Shown piece by piece: positions 19,017-26,288 of a stretch of 34,228 nucleotides of DNA. The translations under genes were made by a program, and so were the position numbers. Within the stretch, counting starts at the first letter, position 1; the number at the start of each line of letters is the position of its first letter. The notes beneath the pieces were generated by a model, which was not told where the DNA came from, ran no database searches, and saw nothing but the letters and a program-made list of their open reading frames with translations. Origin of the DNA: a virus; IMG/VR virus record IMGVR_UViG_3300023174_000411, positions 1 through 34,228 of that record; one strand, written 5' to 3'.

Positions 19017-19433
19017 TTATTTATTCGTTTTTTCAACTACGAGACTTCTTAATAATGATGATGAAAATCTATGATCTCTTTTATTAAAATATAACTGAAT
19101 TCCTCTCTTTTTACAGATATCTTTTCCTGTAAAATCCTTATTTCGATATTCATCACCTAAAATTCTAATATCAATATGAAACATTTGTAATATATCTTCT
19201 AAATCACTTTCAGTTTCATATACAATAATTTCATCAACATATTTTACTGCAGACAATTGAACTTGCCGTTCAACAATAGTTTGAACAGGTGAATTCTTTT
19301 CTTTTCTATCTACAGAAGGATCTGTTTGTAATCCACAAATTAAATAATCACATTGATCCTTTGCTTCACGTAACATTGCAATATGACCTGAATGTAAAAG
19401 ATCAAATGTTGAACACGTAAATCCTACTTTCAT
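19017..19433 (-). CDS. Cytidylyltransferase-like nucleotidyltransferase (TagD/RfaE type)
   Basis: The 138-residue protein begins MKVGFTCSTFDLLHSGHIAML. It has the HxGH nucleotide-binding motif and continues through ERQVQLSAVKYVDEII to the C-terminal RFSSSLLRS, a variant of the (I/R)SST motif. The size equals glycerol-3-phosphate cytidylyltransferase. It should activate a small phosphorylated substrate with CTP or ATP; the exact substrate cannot be read from sequence. It is coupled by ATGA to glf and lies in the sugar-nucleotide cluster, which hints at a sugar or polyol phosphate. Confidence 0.85.
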   Translation of the reverse strand: MKVGFTCSTFDLLHSGHIAMLREAKDQCDYLICGLQTDPSVDRKEKNSPVQTIVERQVQLSAVKYVDEIIVYETESDLEDILQMFHIDIRILGDEYRNKDFTGKDICKKRGIQLYFNKRDHRFSSSLLRSLVVEKTNK

Positions 19434-20443
19434 AAACCACCATTAATAAAACGCTTAGACGTAGCAAGAGAAGATGCTATAGCCATGTGCATATCCAAAT
19501 ACGCATAAAGCCCAGTTCGGCCAATAAATTCCATATTTTTTGGCACCATTTCTCTGTACATCTTATATATATCTCGATTTTTATTTTCAAGGTCTTTTAC
19601 TGGATAATATCTTTCCATATTATTATCAGTATAATCGCATGGTTCTTCATATGTAATTGTTGTCATACAATTATTAATACCATGGCCTGGAATATTTTTC
19701 CATTCAGTCATTCTAGTATAAGGACCATCGTGAGTAAAATTTACAGTTGCAGTTGGAAGAAGCTTTGGTGCTGGAATATTTACATGATGAAACTTAATAG
19801 AACGATAAGGTAATTCGCCATGACAAAAATCAAAATATTGATCAATTGGCATAGAATTAAAAATAAAGTCGTATTCATTTTCGATTGACTTATCAAAATT
19901 AGTATTTACATTAACATTAATATTTTCATGATCAAAAATCCTTTCAAAGATCTTTGTATACCCATCTTTTGGCATTAATTGATATTCATCATTTGGAAAA
20001 TAATATTCATTGTAATCATCTCTAATAGGTACACGCTGAAGAATAGTTGGATCTAGTTCTTCAATGTCTTTATCCCACATCTTTTTTGTATATGGTCTAA
20101 TAAAAATATCTACAACATTTTCTTCGCCAACAATTTCCTTAGTTTCTTTATTTACGGGAAGAGTTACATATCTACCATCATTAAGAATAGCTTTTACCTT
20201 ATGCTTATAAGGTAACCATTCAGTAAATTTAGATAACCAATCTACAACGTCCTTATTATTGGTATGGAATAAATGTGGGCCATACTTATGAACACGAATG
20301 CCATATTCATTTTCAAAATCATAAGCATTACCGCCAATATGATCTCGCTTATCAATTACTGTAACAATATGGCCTACTTCTGCTAGTTCTCGTGCAATTA
20401 CTGCACCAGAAAATCCAGCTCCAACAATTAGGATGTTAGACAT
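19430..20443 (-). CDS. glf: UDP-galactopyranose mutase
   Basis: The 337-residue flavoprotein interconverts UDP-galactopyranose and UDP-galactofuranose (some relatives act on UDP-arabinose). Features: GAGFSGAVIARELAEVGH with the FAD-binding GxGxSG, IGGNAYD, GPHLFHTNN, FIRPYTKKMWDKD, RDDYNEYYFPND, MTEWKNIPGHG and the C-terminal GRTGLYAYLDMHMAI with conserved Arg and Tyr. Length is slightly below the usual 360-390. It overlaps the upstream glycosyltransferase-like gene by 16 bases and the next gene by ATGA, and so belongs to one translationally coupled cluster. Confidence 0.93.
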   Translation of the reverse strand: MSNILIVGAGFSGAVIARELAEVGHIVTVIDKRDHIGGNAYDFENEYGIRVHKYGPHLFHTNNKDVVDWLSKFTEWLPYKHKVKAILNDGRYVTLPVNKETKEIVGEENVVDIFIRPYTKKMWDKDIEELDPTILQRVPIRDDYNEYYFPNDEYQLMPKDGYTKIFERIFDHENINVNVNTNFDKSIENEYDFIFNSMPIDQYFDFCHGELPYRSIKFHHVNIPAPKLLPTATVNFTHDGPYTRMTEWKNIPGHGINNCMTTITYEEPCDYTDNNMERYYPVKDLENKNRDIYKMYREMVPKNMEFIGRTGLYAYLDMHMAIASSLATSKRFINGGL

Positions 20444-21462
20444 GCATTCAACTCCTGTTTTTGAATGTCTTTATTTAGTGGATGGTTTTTATACAAAGCA
20501 ACTTTTTGTTCACTTGCTAATTCTTCAAGCATAGAATCAGACATATTAGTGATATCAGATGCTTTAACATTTGCTAGTCGTTCATCATTATAATATAAAA
20601 TCATTTCTTTTGGATCACCAATAAGAATTGATCTAGCATCTGCTACTTGCAATGGGCGAGCTCGCCACCACCCTGACCCAGCATGGAAATATCCTGGCAT
20701 TAGGATGCCCCATTGCTGTGAATAAATGGTAACCATTACATCTTCAGTAACTCGATCTTGTCCATCTTTTCGTGAACCATATTGCTTTAGCGGCCAAGAT
20801 GTCTTGTCAATTCCTTGATTCTTTAACCACTTCTTAGTCTTATCTTGTACTAGACCAGCAAAGTTAAATACTTTTTCTTTTTCTGGTGAATCATCAAAAA
20901 TACTAGTTGTAGGTTGACGATTAAGATGATAAGGATTTGGATTATATGCAAATAGTAAATCCTTAGGATAATCAATTAATAGTGAAAGATCTCCGCCACT
21001 AAATGCTGAAATTAGCATTCGATTAGTTTTTGATTCAATCTTTTCAATAGACGAAACAAGTACATCCTGATATGAGTCAATATTTTCAGGAATATTTTGA
21101 TGTCCATCTTTAACGTATTCTCTAAATAATTTTGATGGATCTTTTAGTGTCAATAGACCATCATAAATTGAATCTACTTGCCAATCGTCAAACGCAAGAA
21201 CAGCATTTGGCTTTTTATGAATAGCCCATAGTGCATTATAAACAAACCCAGCAAATCCCGATGGATTATGAATAAACACAATTACTTCATCAAATTCTTC
21301 AAGAGATTCACCAATTACAACTGCTCGTTGTGTTACGGTATGTCCCATATCTTCAAGACAACGAATAAGTGAATAGTGTGATGGTACTACTTGAAGTTGT
21401 TGCTGAAGATAAAAATCTTTAGTACATTGATTTTTATTCATTCCTGTAATTAGAATATTCAT
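20428..21462 (-). CDS. Putative phage glycosyltransferase
   Basis: Start chosen at ATG 21462-21460 (MNILITGMNKNQCTKDFY), with GAGG five bases upstream, giving 344 residues. The N-terminal half looks like a Rossmann-type domain (LEEFDEVIVFIHNPSGFAG, AVLAFDDWQVD). The C-terminal half has YGSRKDGQ, TIYSQQWGILMPGYFH, then GSGWWRARPLQVADARSIL, reminiscent of GT-B glycosyltransferases (Gly-rich acceptor/nucleotide loop). It lies between galE and glf. Assignment as a glycosyltransferase is inference from context and fold impression. Confidence 0.6.
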   Translation of the reverse strand: MNILITGMNKNQCTKDFYLQQQLQVVPSHYSLIRCLEDMGHTVTQRAVVIGESLEEFDEVIVFIHNPSGFAGFVYNALWAIHKKPNAVLAFDDWQVDSIYDGLLTLKDPSKLFREYVKDGHQNIPENIDSYQDVLVSSIEKIESKTNRMLISAFSGGDLSLLIDYPKDLLFAYNPNPYHLNRQPTTSIFDDSPEKEKVFNFAGLVQDKTKKWLKNQGIDKTSWPLKQYGSRKDGQDRVTEDVMVTIYSQQWGILMPGYFHAGSGWWRARPLQVADARSILIGDPKEMILYYNDERLANVKASDITNMSDSMLEELASEQKVALYKNHPLNKDIQKQELNACLTS

Positions 21463-21500
21463 ATGCACCTCATAAAAAAACATTATAATATGATGTAAAT

Positions 21501-22367
21501 TTAAAGTAAATTTCTTTTTAGCTCAGCATCATAAGCAGATTTACACATATCATCAATATTATACATTGGAACAAGACCATCAAATTGATTATCAATTGCA
21601 AGATATGCTGGATCTCCAGTACGCCTATCATGTTCTAAAACATCAAAATTAACTTTAGTAACCCGTTTCATAGTATCTATTACTTGCCTTACAGAGTATC
21701 CATTTCCAGACCCAATACATTCATATTTAGTGTTCTTTGGGCCATTAGATACTGCATATTCAATAGCTTTAGCTAAATCAACTACGTGAATATAATCCCT
21801 AATGCAAGTTCCATCAATTGTGTCATAATCTGTACCATAAATATACATCTTATCACGTTTACCTGCAGCACATTCAGCAGCAATTCTAATTAAATGAGTA
21901 GAAGGACCCCATTGTGTATTTTCACCGTCAGATCCAGCAACATTGAAAAAACGAAAAATAGTATAATTTTTTGAAAATTGCCTGATAATTTCTTCTGCCG
22001 CAATTTTTGATCTTGCATATGGCGATTGTGGATCAAATGCTCCAGCTGTTGATGCAAAAATAATATGACTATCCTTAATATTATTAAGAATATTTACAGT
22101 TCCATTTAGATTAGTATTGTAATATGAAAATGGATCTTTGGTAGATTCTTCAACAGAAATTAATCCTGCTAAATGTACAACTGCATCATACTTATCAAGT
22201 AAAGTAATATAATTAACATTTGAATCAATATACTTAGTAATATACTTTGAAATATTATTTTGGTTATTATTAATATCTAAACCATGTACTTCGTGGCCAG
22301 CATCATATAAAACTTTACAAGTATGCGAACCAATATAACCAGTTGCGCCAGTAACTAAAACCTTCAT
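21501..22367 (-). CDS. galE: UDP-glucose 4-epimerase-like SDR enzyme
   Basis: Start chosen at ATG 22367-22365 (MKVLVTGATGYIGSHTC), with GGAG in place, giving 288 residues. NAD-binding GxxGYIG is at the N-terminus, FASTAGAFD holds the catalytic Ser/Thr, and SPYARSKIAAE supplies YxxxK. RFFNVAGSDGENTQWGPSTH and GTCIRDYIHVVDLAKA are GalE signatures. It is shorter than E. coli GalE (338). Likely product UDP-galactose, the substrate of the downstream glf. A relative using UDP-xylose/arabinose is possible. Confidence 0.9.
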   Translation of the reverse strand: MKVLVTGATGYIGSHTCKVLYDAGHEVHGLDINNNQNNISKYITKYIDSNVNYITLLDKYDAVVHLAGLISVEESTKDPFSYYNTNLNGTVNILNNIKDSHIIFASTAGAFDPQSPYARSKIAAEEIIRQFSKNYTIFRFFNVAGSDGENTQWGPSTHLIRIAAECAAGKRDKMYIYGTDYDTIDGTCIRDYIHVVDLAKAIEYAVSNGPKNTKYECIGSGNGYSVRQVIDTMKRVTKVNFDVLEHDRRTGDPAYLAIDNQFDGLVPMYNIDDMCKSAYDAELKRNLL

Positions 22368-22403
22368 AATATTCTCCAAAAATATATGCTAACCTATTTA
22401 GCA

Positions 22404-22610
22404 CTATTTTTTATTAATTTTTTCTGCCCAGTTTACAATTACCCAATCTCGTATACAGCGCTTAATGCAAATTTTATTTGCTTTACCAATTTTATGCATC
22501 TGTTCAGACCAACTAGGAAAATATTCCTTAATGATATCATCATCAGAATAAATCAATGTTTTTTGTTCACTTGATCCATCTAATGGTCTTACAATTTTCC
22601 AATATCTCAT
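22404..22610 (-). CDS. 68-residue conserved-type phage protein
   Basis: The product MRYWKIVRPLDGSSEQKTL contains IIKEYFPSWSEQMHKIGK and CIRDWVIVNWAEKI. The pattern W-x-I-V-RP, EYxxxW, MxKxG, C-I-x-D-W-V-x-x-x-W-A recurs in short phage proteins of unknown function. It lies between thyX and galE, 4 bases after the thyX start region's downstream partner, in one operon. Confidence 0.75.
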   Translation of the reverse strand: MRYWKIVRPLDGSSEQKTLIYSDDDIIKEYFPSWSEQMHKIGKANKICIKRCIRDWVIVNWAEKINKK

Positions 22611-22614
22611 ATAT

Positions 22615-23280
22615 TTACCTAATAAAGTTTGTAATTAATGGAAAAATTTTAGCAATTTCTTTTGCACAATCAGTAGCTACTTCTCGATGCTCTTTTTGTG
22701 TTTCAATGCTTGTGCGAATTTCAATGTAATGTACCCAAGACCTAAGAGTACCAGACATATACATTTTCGAAACTGTATTGCCTTCAGGTAGTACACATCG
22801 AGCTTGTTCTTTTGCAATACCATTTGTAACTGCCCAAGTATAAGCTTCTTTAGCTTGACGGATTACTTGTTGTTGCTTTTCTTGCCACAGCTGCATGAGT
22901 TCTTTATCATTTGTTTCTAAAGAATTTTGTCGATTTTTTTGATCTTGAAGGCGAGCTTCACGAGTAACAAAGTCTAAATCTTTAGTTGGATCAGAATATC
23001 TTTGACTAAATTCATTAAATGAAAATGAGCGATGACGTAAAATTTGTCGTGCAATATCTCTAGTTGTTGTAATTTCTAAACATGCAGATGTTAATTCTAA
23101 TGGTGACCAATGTTTATGTCTAATAAGATAGTCAATTAATTTTTTTGAGGTTTCAGTATTATATTGGTTTGATGGATTTGAAACACGAGCGCAAAATGCA
23201 ATCAATTCCTGAACATCTGTAATACCAGAATTCAGCATTTCACTAGATGGTTGACTATAACTAATTAATTTAACTTGCAC
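22615..23280 (-). CDS. thyX: Flavin-dependent thymidylate synthase
   Basis: The 221-residue enzyme methylates dUMP to dTMP with methylene-tetrahydrofolate and FAD/NADPH. The signature RHRSFSFNEFSQRYSD (RHRxxSxNExSxRY) is at about residues 82-97. ARCVLPEGN and the C-terminal RTSIETQKEHREVA complete the domain. Length is normal for the family (200-250). It overlaps the primase gene by 11 bases. With NrdA/NrdB it provides thymidine nucleotides for phage replication. Confidence 0.96.
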   Translation of the reverse strand: MQVKLISYSQPSSEMLNSGITDVQELIAFCARVSNPSNQYNTETSKKLIDYLIRHKHWSPLELTSACLEITTTRDIARQILRHRSFSFNEFSQRYSDPTKDLDFVTREARLQDQKNRQNSLETNDKELMQLWQEKQQQVIRQAKEAYTWAVTNGIAKEQARCVLPEGNTVSKMYMSGTLRSWVHYIEIRTSIETQKEHREVATDCAKEIAKIFPLITNFIR

Positions 23281-24286
23281 ACTTCCTCCATTGATTAAAT
23301 TTAACTTGAGCAGTTAGACCTTGATATGTATGCTGATCAATAATTTCTTTAATTTCATTTGTGCTTTTACCAGATAAAATCATTTCATTAATATCTTTTT
23401 CTTTGATTTCATCTGGCCAAATACATACTGAATAACCGATATCAATATATTTTTGTAATTGCTTCATTACTTCATTGTTTCTTGGTTCATTATCAACTAT
23501 GATTGTTGCAACATCAACCATCCCGCGAACAATAGGAGTATCAAAACTTGATCCAGTGACAGCAATGGCATTAGGCAAGAATAAAGAATCGATCGGGCCT
23601 TCAACAACATACACTCGGTTTTTTGTGTCAATTCGTTCAAGACCATAGATTTTTTCCTTTTCTTCATCTAATTTAATTGTATAGTATTTTGGTGTTTCAT
23701 TACCAAATGCTCTAGCTTGAAAAGCAAACACCTTACCTTCTTCAGTAAAAAATGGAATGATTAATCTTGGATGATCATCATTTTCATTAATAAATGTATT
23801 TTTTACAGAATTGGTAAACTGTTTAAACTTTGGAACAAAATATAATCTATCCCATTTGCTCTTAGGAATTTTTCTTTTAATTACATATGATAATGCTGGA
23901 TGCGTAATAGGAAGATCATTGATATTCTGTGCATTCGCAAGAATATTATCTACATTTAGCTTTTTGGGAGGAGGTGATAGAAGTTCTTGGGCAATTTCTG
24001 GATTGCTTGAAACTTTTTCTTTATATACTTCAACAGTATATTCTGAGTGAAGAGTAGGATCTACTCTTTTTAAAAGATTGGCTAGACTACAAGATAGGCC
24101 ACAGTTATGGCATTTATAGATTAGTCCGCCTTTATGAAGGAGAACATACCCACGAGCTTTGCGCGGATCCTTCTTAGAATCACCACAAATTGGACATGAA
24201 AAGTTCCAATAATTTTGATTCTTTTGTTTAAAATTTCTTAAACGAAATGATAAAAGACCAACGTACTTTGTATCAACCCATAACAT
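23270..24286 (-). CDS. 61: DNA primase of the T4 gp61 / DnaG type
   Basis: Start chosen at ATG 24286-24284 (MLWVDTKYVGLLSFRL), 7 bases after GGAGG, giving 338 residues. The N-terminal zinc finger has CPICGDS and CHNCG. The TOPRIM domain shows RVYVVEGPIDSLFLPNAIAV with the catalytic Glu and TIIVDNEPRNNEVM with the acidic pair. PRLIIPFFTEEGKVFAFQAR precedes it. It should synthesise lagging-strand RNA primers with the phage helicase, which is not in this window. It is the first gene behind the promoter at 24308-24336 and heads the nucleotide-metabolism operon. Confidence 0.9.
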   Translation of the reverse strand: MLWVDTKYVGLLSFRLRNFKQKNQNYWNFSCPICGDSKKDPRKARGYVLLHKGGLIYKCHNCGLSCSLANLLKRVDPTLHSEYTVEVYKEKVSSNPEIAQELLSPPPKKLNVDNILANAQNINDLPITHPALSYVIKRKIPKSKWDRLYFVPKFKQFTNSVKNTFINENDDHPRLIIPFFTEEGKVFAFQARAFGNETPKYYTIKLDEEKEKIYGLERIDTKNRVYVVEGPIDSLFLPNAIAVTGSSFDTPIVRGMVDVATIIVDNEPRNNEVMKQLQKYIDIGYSVCIWPDEIKEKDINEMILSGKSTNEIKEIIDQHTYQGLTAQVKFNQWRKCAS

Positions 24287-24307
24287 ATACAATCCTCCAT
24301 ATGGAGA

Positions 24308-24336
24308 ATTATATATTATCTAGCGATTAAAGTACA
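24308..24336 (-). promoter_or_regulatory. Early-type promoter P8 (TGTACT-17-TATAAT)
   Basis: TGTACT (24336-24331), 17 bases, TATAAT (24313-24308), predicted start A at 24301, followed by TATGGAGGATT that carries the primase ribosome binding site. The downstream region differs from the other seven copies. Confidence 0.8.
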
Positions 24337-24341
24337 ATACT

Positions 24342-24779
24342 TTACAAAACTAGTTTTAAAGATGAGAAGTTACCAGTTATAAAACCAATTGTTATACCAG
24401 CACCAAGTAATACCCATCTCCATTTTTCTAATGCACTTATTCTATCAGACATTTTTTCTATTTGGCCTTCAATGTCTTCTTGTATTTTATTGTGCTGTTC
24501 AGTTGATGCAATACTAGATTGCTTTAGGCGGAGTTCAACTGTTTGTTCAATTTGATCAATTTTTTCACAAATTTCTCGTGATACTGTTGTTATACGAGAA
24601 TGTAATTCTTTAATATCATCAAGAGATCTTTCATTTGTCTTTTCTAGCGTATTGATTCTTTCATCATGTACGGCTAAAAGCTTACTGATATTATTGCTTA
24701 CTTCAGTTAATTTTTCAATTGAAAAATCTATTCTTGCCACAACAGTTTCCAGTACCTTAATTTGTGATTCAATGCTCAT
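24342..24779 (-). CDS. Coiled-coil protein with C-terminal membrane anchor
   Basis: The 145-residue product MSIESQIKVLETVVARIDF forms a coiled coil through about residue 115, then ISALEKWRWVLLGAGITIGF gives one membrane helix near the C-terminus. The ALEKWRWxLxGA... ending is familiar from uncharacterised proteins of T4-type marine phages. It could be a tail-anchored protein involved in lysis or membrane organisation; function unknown. It lies downstream of a 288-base gap that contains a late-promoter box. Confidence 0.75.
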   Translation of the reverse strand: MSIESQIKVLETVVARIDFSIEKLTEVSNNISKLLAVHDERINTLEKTNERSLDDIKELHSRITTVSREICEKIDQIEQTVELRLKQSSIASTEQHNKIQEDIEGQIEKMSDRISALEKWRWVLLGAGITIGFITGNFSSLKLVL

Positions 24780-24823
24780 GTTGCATTTCCTATATTTTAC
24801 TAATTCCTATAACACTTCAATAA

Positions 24824-24962
24824 TTATCGCGTCTTGAAGAATATAGTATTATTTGAAATAATTGCTTCCGTAAAATTACTTAATGTAGTTTCAAATTTAT
24901 CGATTAAATTCAAAATTGATGACTCTACTATTAGTAAATAGAAAGCATGAGCATCTAAATAA
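24824..24962 (-). other. Start-less open frame in the 288-base gap
   Basis: Between the coiled-coil gene and the gene at 25068 no normal gene is found. A frame of about 46 codons ends with TAA at 24826-24824 and would read ...LNLIDKFETTLSNFTEAII, protein-like and amphipathic. It lacks an ATG or GTG with a ribosome binding site; a TTG (Leu-Asn of this stretch) could start a 29-residue product. It may be a decayed gene or part of a long leader. Confidence 0.3.
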
Positions 24963-25017
24963 ATTAATTATTATGTAAATAATTTATTCATATATTTAAG
25001 GCTAGCATAATAAAATT

Positions 25018-25038
25018 AGTTGCAATTAATACGCAACT
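25018..25038 (-). terminator. Hairpin downstream of the 25068 gene
   Basis: AGTTGC (25018-25023) pairs with GCAACT (25033-25038) around a 9-base loop. On the minus strand it is followed by AATTTTATTA. It could terminate the upstream head-gene operon. Alternatively, it forms the 5' end of the transcript from the late box at 25045-25052, whose start would be near 25039. Confidence 0.45.
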
Positions 25039-25044
25039 TAAATT

Positions 25045-25052
25045 TATTTATA
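25045..25052 (-). promoter_or_regulatory. Leftward T4-type late promoter box
   Basis: TATAAATA on the minus strand, exact match to the late consensus, in the gene-free gap upstream of the coiled-coil membrane-anchored gene (24779). Predicted start near 25039. Confidence 0.5.
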
Positions 25053-25067
25053 GTAATAGCAAAATCA

Positions 25068-25598
25068 CTATAATATTGGCTTATTTCTTTTAACTAAAGA
25101 AATCACGCCGGTGTTCTTTTTCTTATATTTTTCAATATCTGATTTTGATGGAACGGCAATATCCGTAGAAACATTTGCACCAGTAACATTTGCTGGTGTG
25201 CCATCCTCATGTAATTGATCTAAAAATTTATTGACTTCAATTTCTTCTTCTACTAAAGTAACACGATCTAAATCATCGAGTAGTTTAATAAAATCTTCTT
25301 GAAATACATTAGTCTTATTTACATATGACTCTTTTACTAACCATAAAGCAGCAATCAAATTTTTAGTTTTTGATTCACCGCCTGGAAGTTTATTCAGAAT
25401 CTTTTTAATATTAAATACTAAACGATTTAAATACGTATATGCGTCACGTTCCTGTGACGTCTTAAGTTTAGACGTCTTAATTAAATTATTACCATTCTTA
25501 TCAATAATGCCTAATTTATAAGCATCAGTTTCTTCAAATGGCATAACAATCATAGATAAAATTCTATATGCTATAAGATTATCAATAATTCTAGTCAT
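25068..25598 (-). CDS. Conserved-type phage protein in the virion-gene block
   Basis: Start chosen at ATG 25598-25596 (MTRIIDNLIAYRILSMIVM), overlapping the previous stop as TGATG; 176 residues. It contains FEETDAYKLGIIDKNGN, ERDAYTYLNRLVFNIKKIL and IAALWLVKES. This IxDNLIAYRILxMLVxPFxxTxAxxLGIID layout is one I associate with unassigned proteins of T4-type marine phages. No signal peptide or catalytic motif. Probably structural or assembly related by position; unproven. Confidence 0.75.
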   Translation of the reverse strand: MTRIIDNLIAYRILSMIVMPFEETDAYKLGIIDKNGNNLIKTSKLKTSQERDAYTYLNRLVFNIKKILNKLPGGESKTKNLIAALWLVKESYVNKTNVFQEDFIKLLDDLDRVTLVEEEIEVNKFLDQLHEDGTPANVTGANVSTDIAVPSKSDIEKYKKKNTGVISLVKRNKPIL

Positions 25599-25975
25599 CA
25601 AATATTCCTTAATACTTGTATTATTGTTTCGTCTAATTTAATATCAGATAAAATTATCTTATATTCTGGGATAGTTTCTGGCATTCGTTGAAGATAGACC
25701 AAAAATGTTGTTAAAGAATCCCAACAATCTTGATCTATCTTCATATATAACATTTTAGTAGCAGCATCACCAAAAATATTATAAAGAATAATAATATGAT
25801 TAAGTATCAATCTTTCACGAAGATCACCAGTAGTTTTATATCTATTAAAAAGCTTCTTTAAATATAAAAATCGTCGTAAATCTTCTTGAAATTCCTCAAT
25901 TTCAGTACATTGAGTATTATCATAATTATTCATTGCAAAGACAACAAAATTGTCTTCAGTTAACAAACTATCCAT
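25598..25975 (-). CDS. DUF7207-like conserved phage protein
   Basis: The 125-residue protein starts MDSLLTEDNFVVFAMNNYD and contains CTEIEEFQEDLRRFLYLKKL, FNRYKTTGDLRERLILNH and IILYNIFGDAATKMLYMK. That sequence of motifs is typical of a helical family conserved in T4-type phages (I believe DUF7207). Function unknown. Located in the head/virion block and coupled to the downstream gene. Confidence 0.8.
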   Translation of the reverse strand: MDSLLTEDNFVVFAMNNYDNTQCTEIEEFQEDLRRFLYLKKLFNRYKTTGDLRERLILNHIIILYNIFGDAATKMLYMKIDQDCWDSLTTFLVYLQRMPETIPEYKIILSDIKLDETIIQVLRNI

Positions 25976-25997
25976 ATCAACCTAAATTAATTATATA

Positions 25998-26261
25998 TTA
26001 TGCATCCGCAACAACTGCATCATCATTAGCATCACCGGTCATATTGTTTAATGCAACTAATACTTCTGACTTATTACGAGTATTACCTTGGGCATCGGTA
26101 TATGTTGTATACTTTACCCAACCTGGTGTCTTAATACCCTTAGCACGATTAGAAGCAACTTCGGCTTCAGAAAGGCTTACACCATATACTGAATCCTTTT
26201 CTGTACCTTTAAGATTCTTTGGCTTACCAGCAGCATTATCTACGTTTGTCCATAAACTCAT
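25998..26261 (-). CDS. Conserved-type small virion-block protein
   Basis: The 87-residue product MSLWTNVDNAAGKPKNLKG contains YGVSLSEAEV, GWVKYTTYTDAQGNTRNK and SEVLVALNNM and ends in an acidic tail. The phrases DNAAGKPK and GWV...YTDAQGNxRxKxE are ones I know from small proteins in T4-type marine phage structural modules. It is probably virion-associated; no enzymatic motif. AGGAGAATTAAA precedes the ATG, giving a strong start. Confidence 0.75.
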   Translation of the reverse strand: MSLWTNVDNAAGKPKNLKGTEKDSVYGVSLSEAEVASNRAKGIKTPGWVKYTTYTDAQGNTRNKSEVLVALNNMTGDANDDAVVADA

Positions 26262-26288
26262 TTTAATTCTCCTATTAGGTTTTAATTA

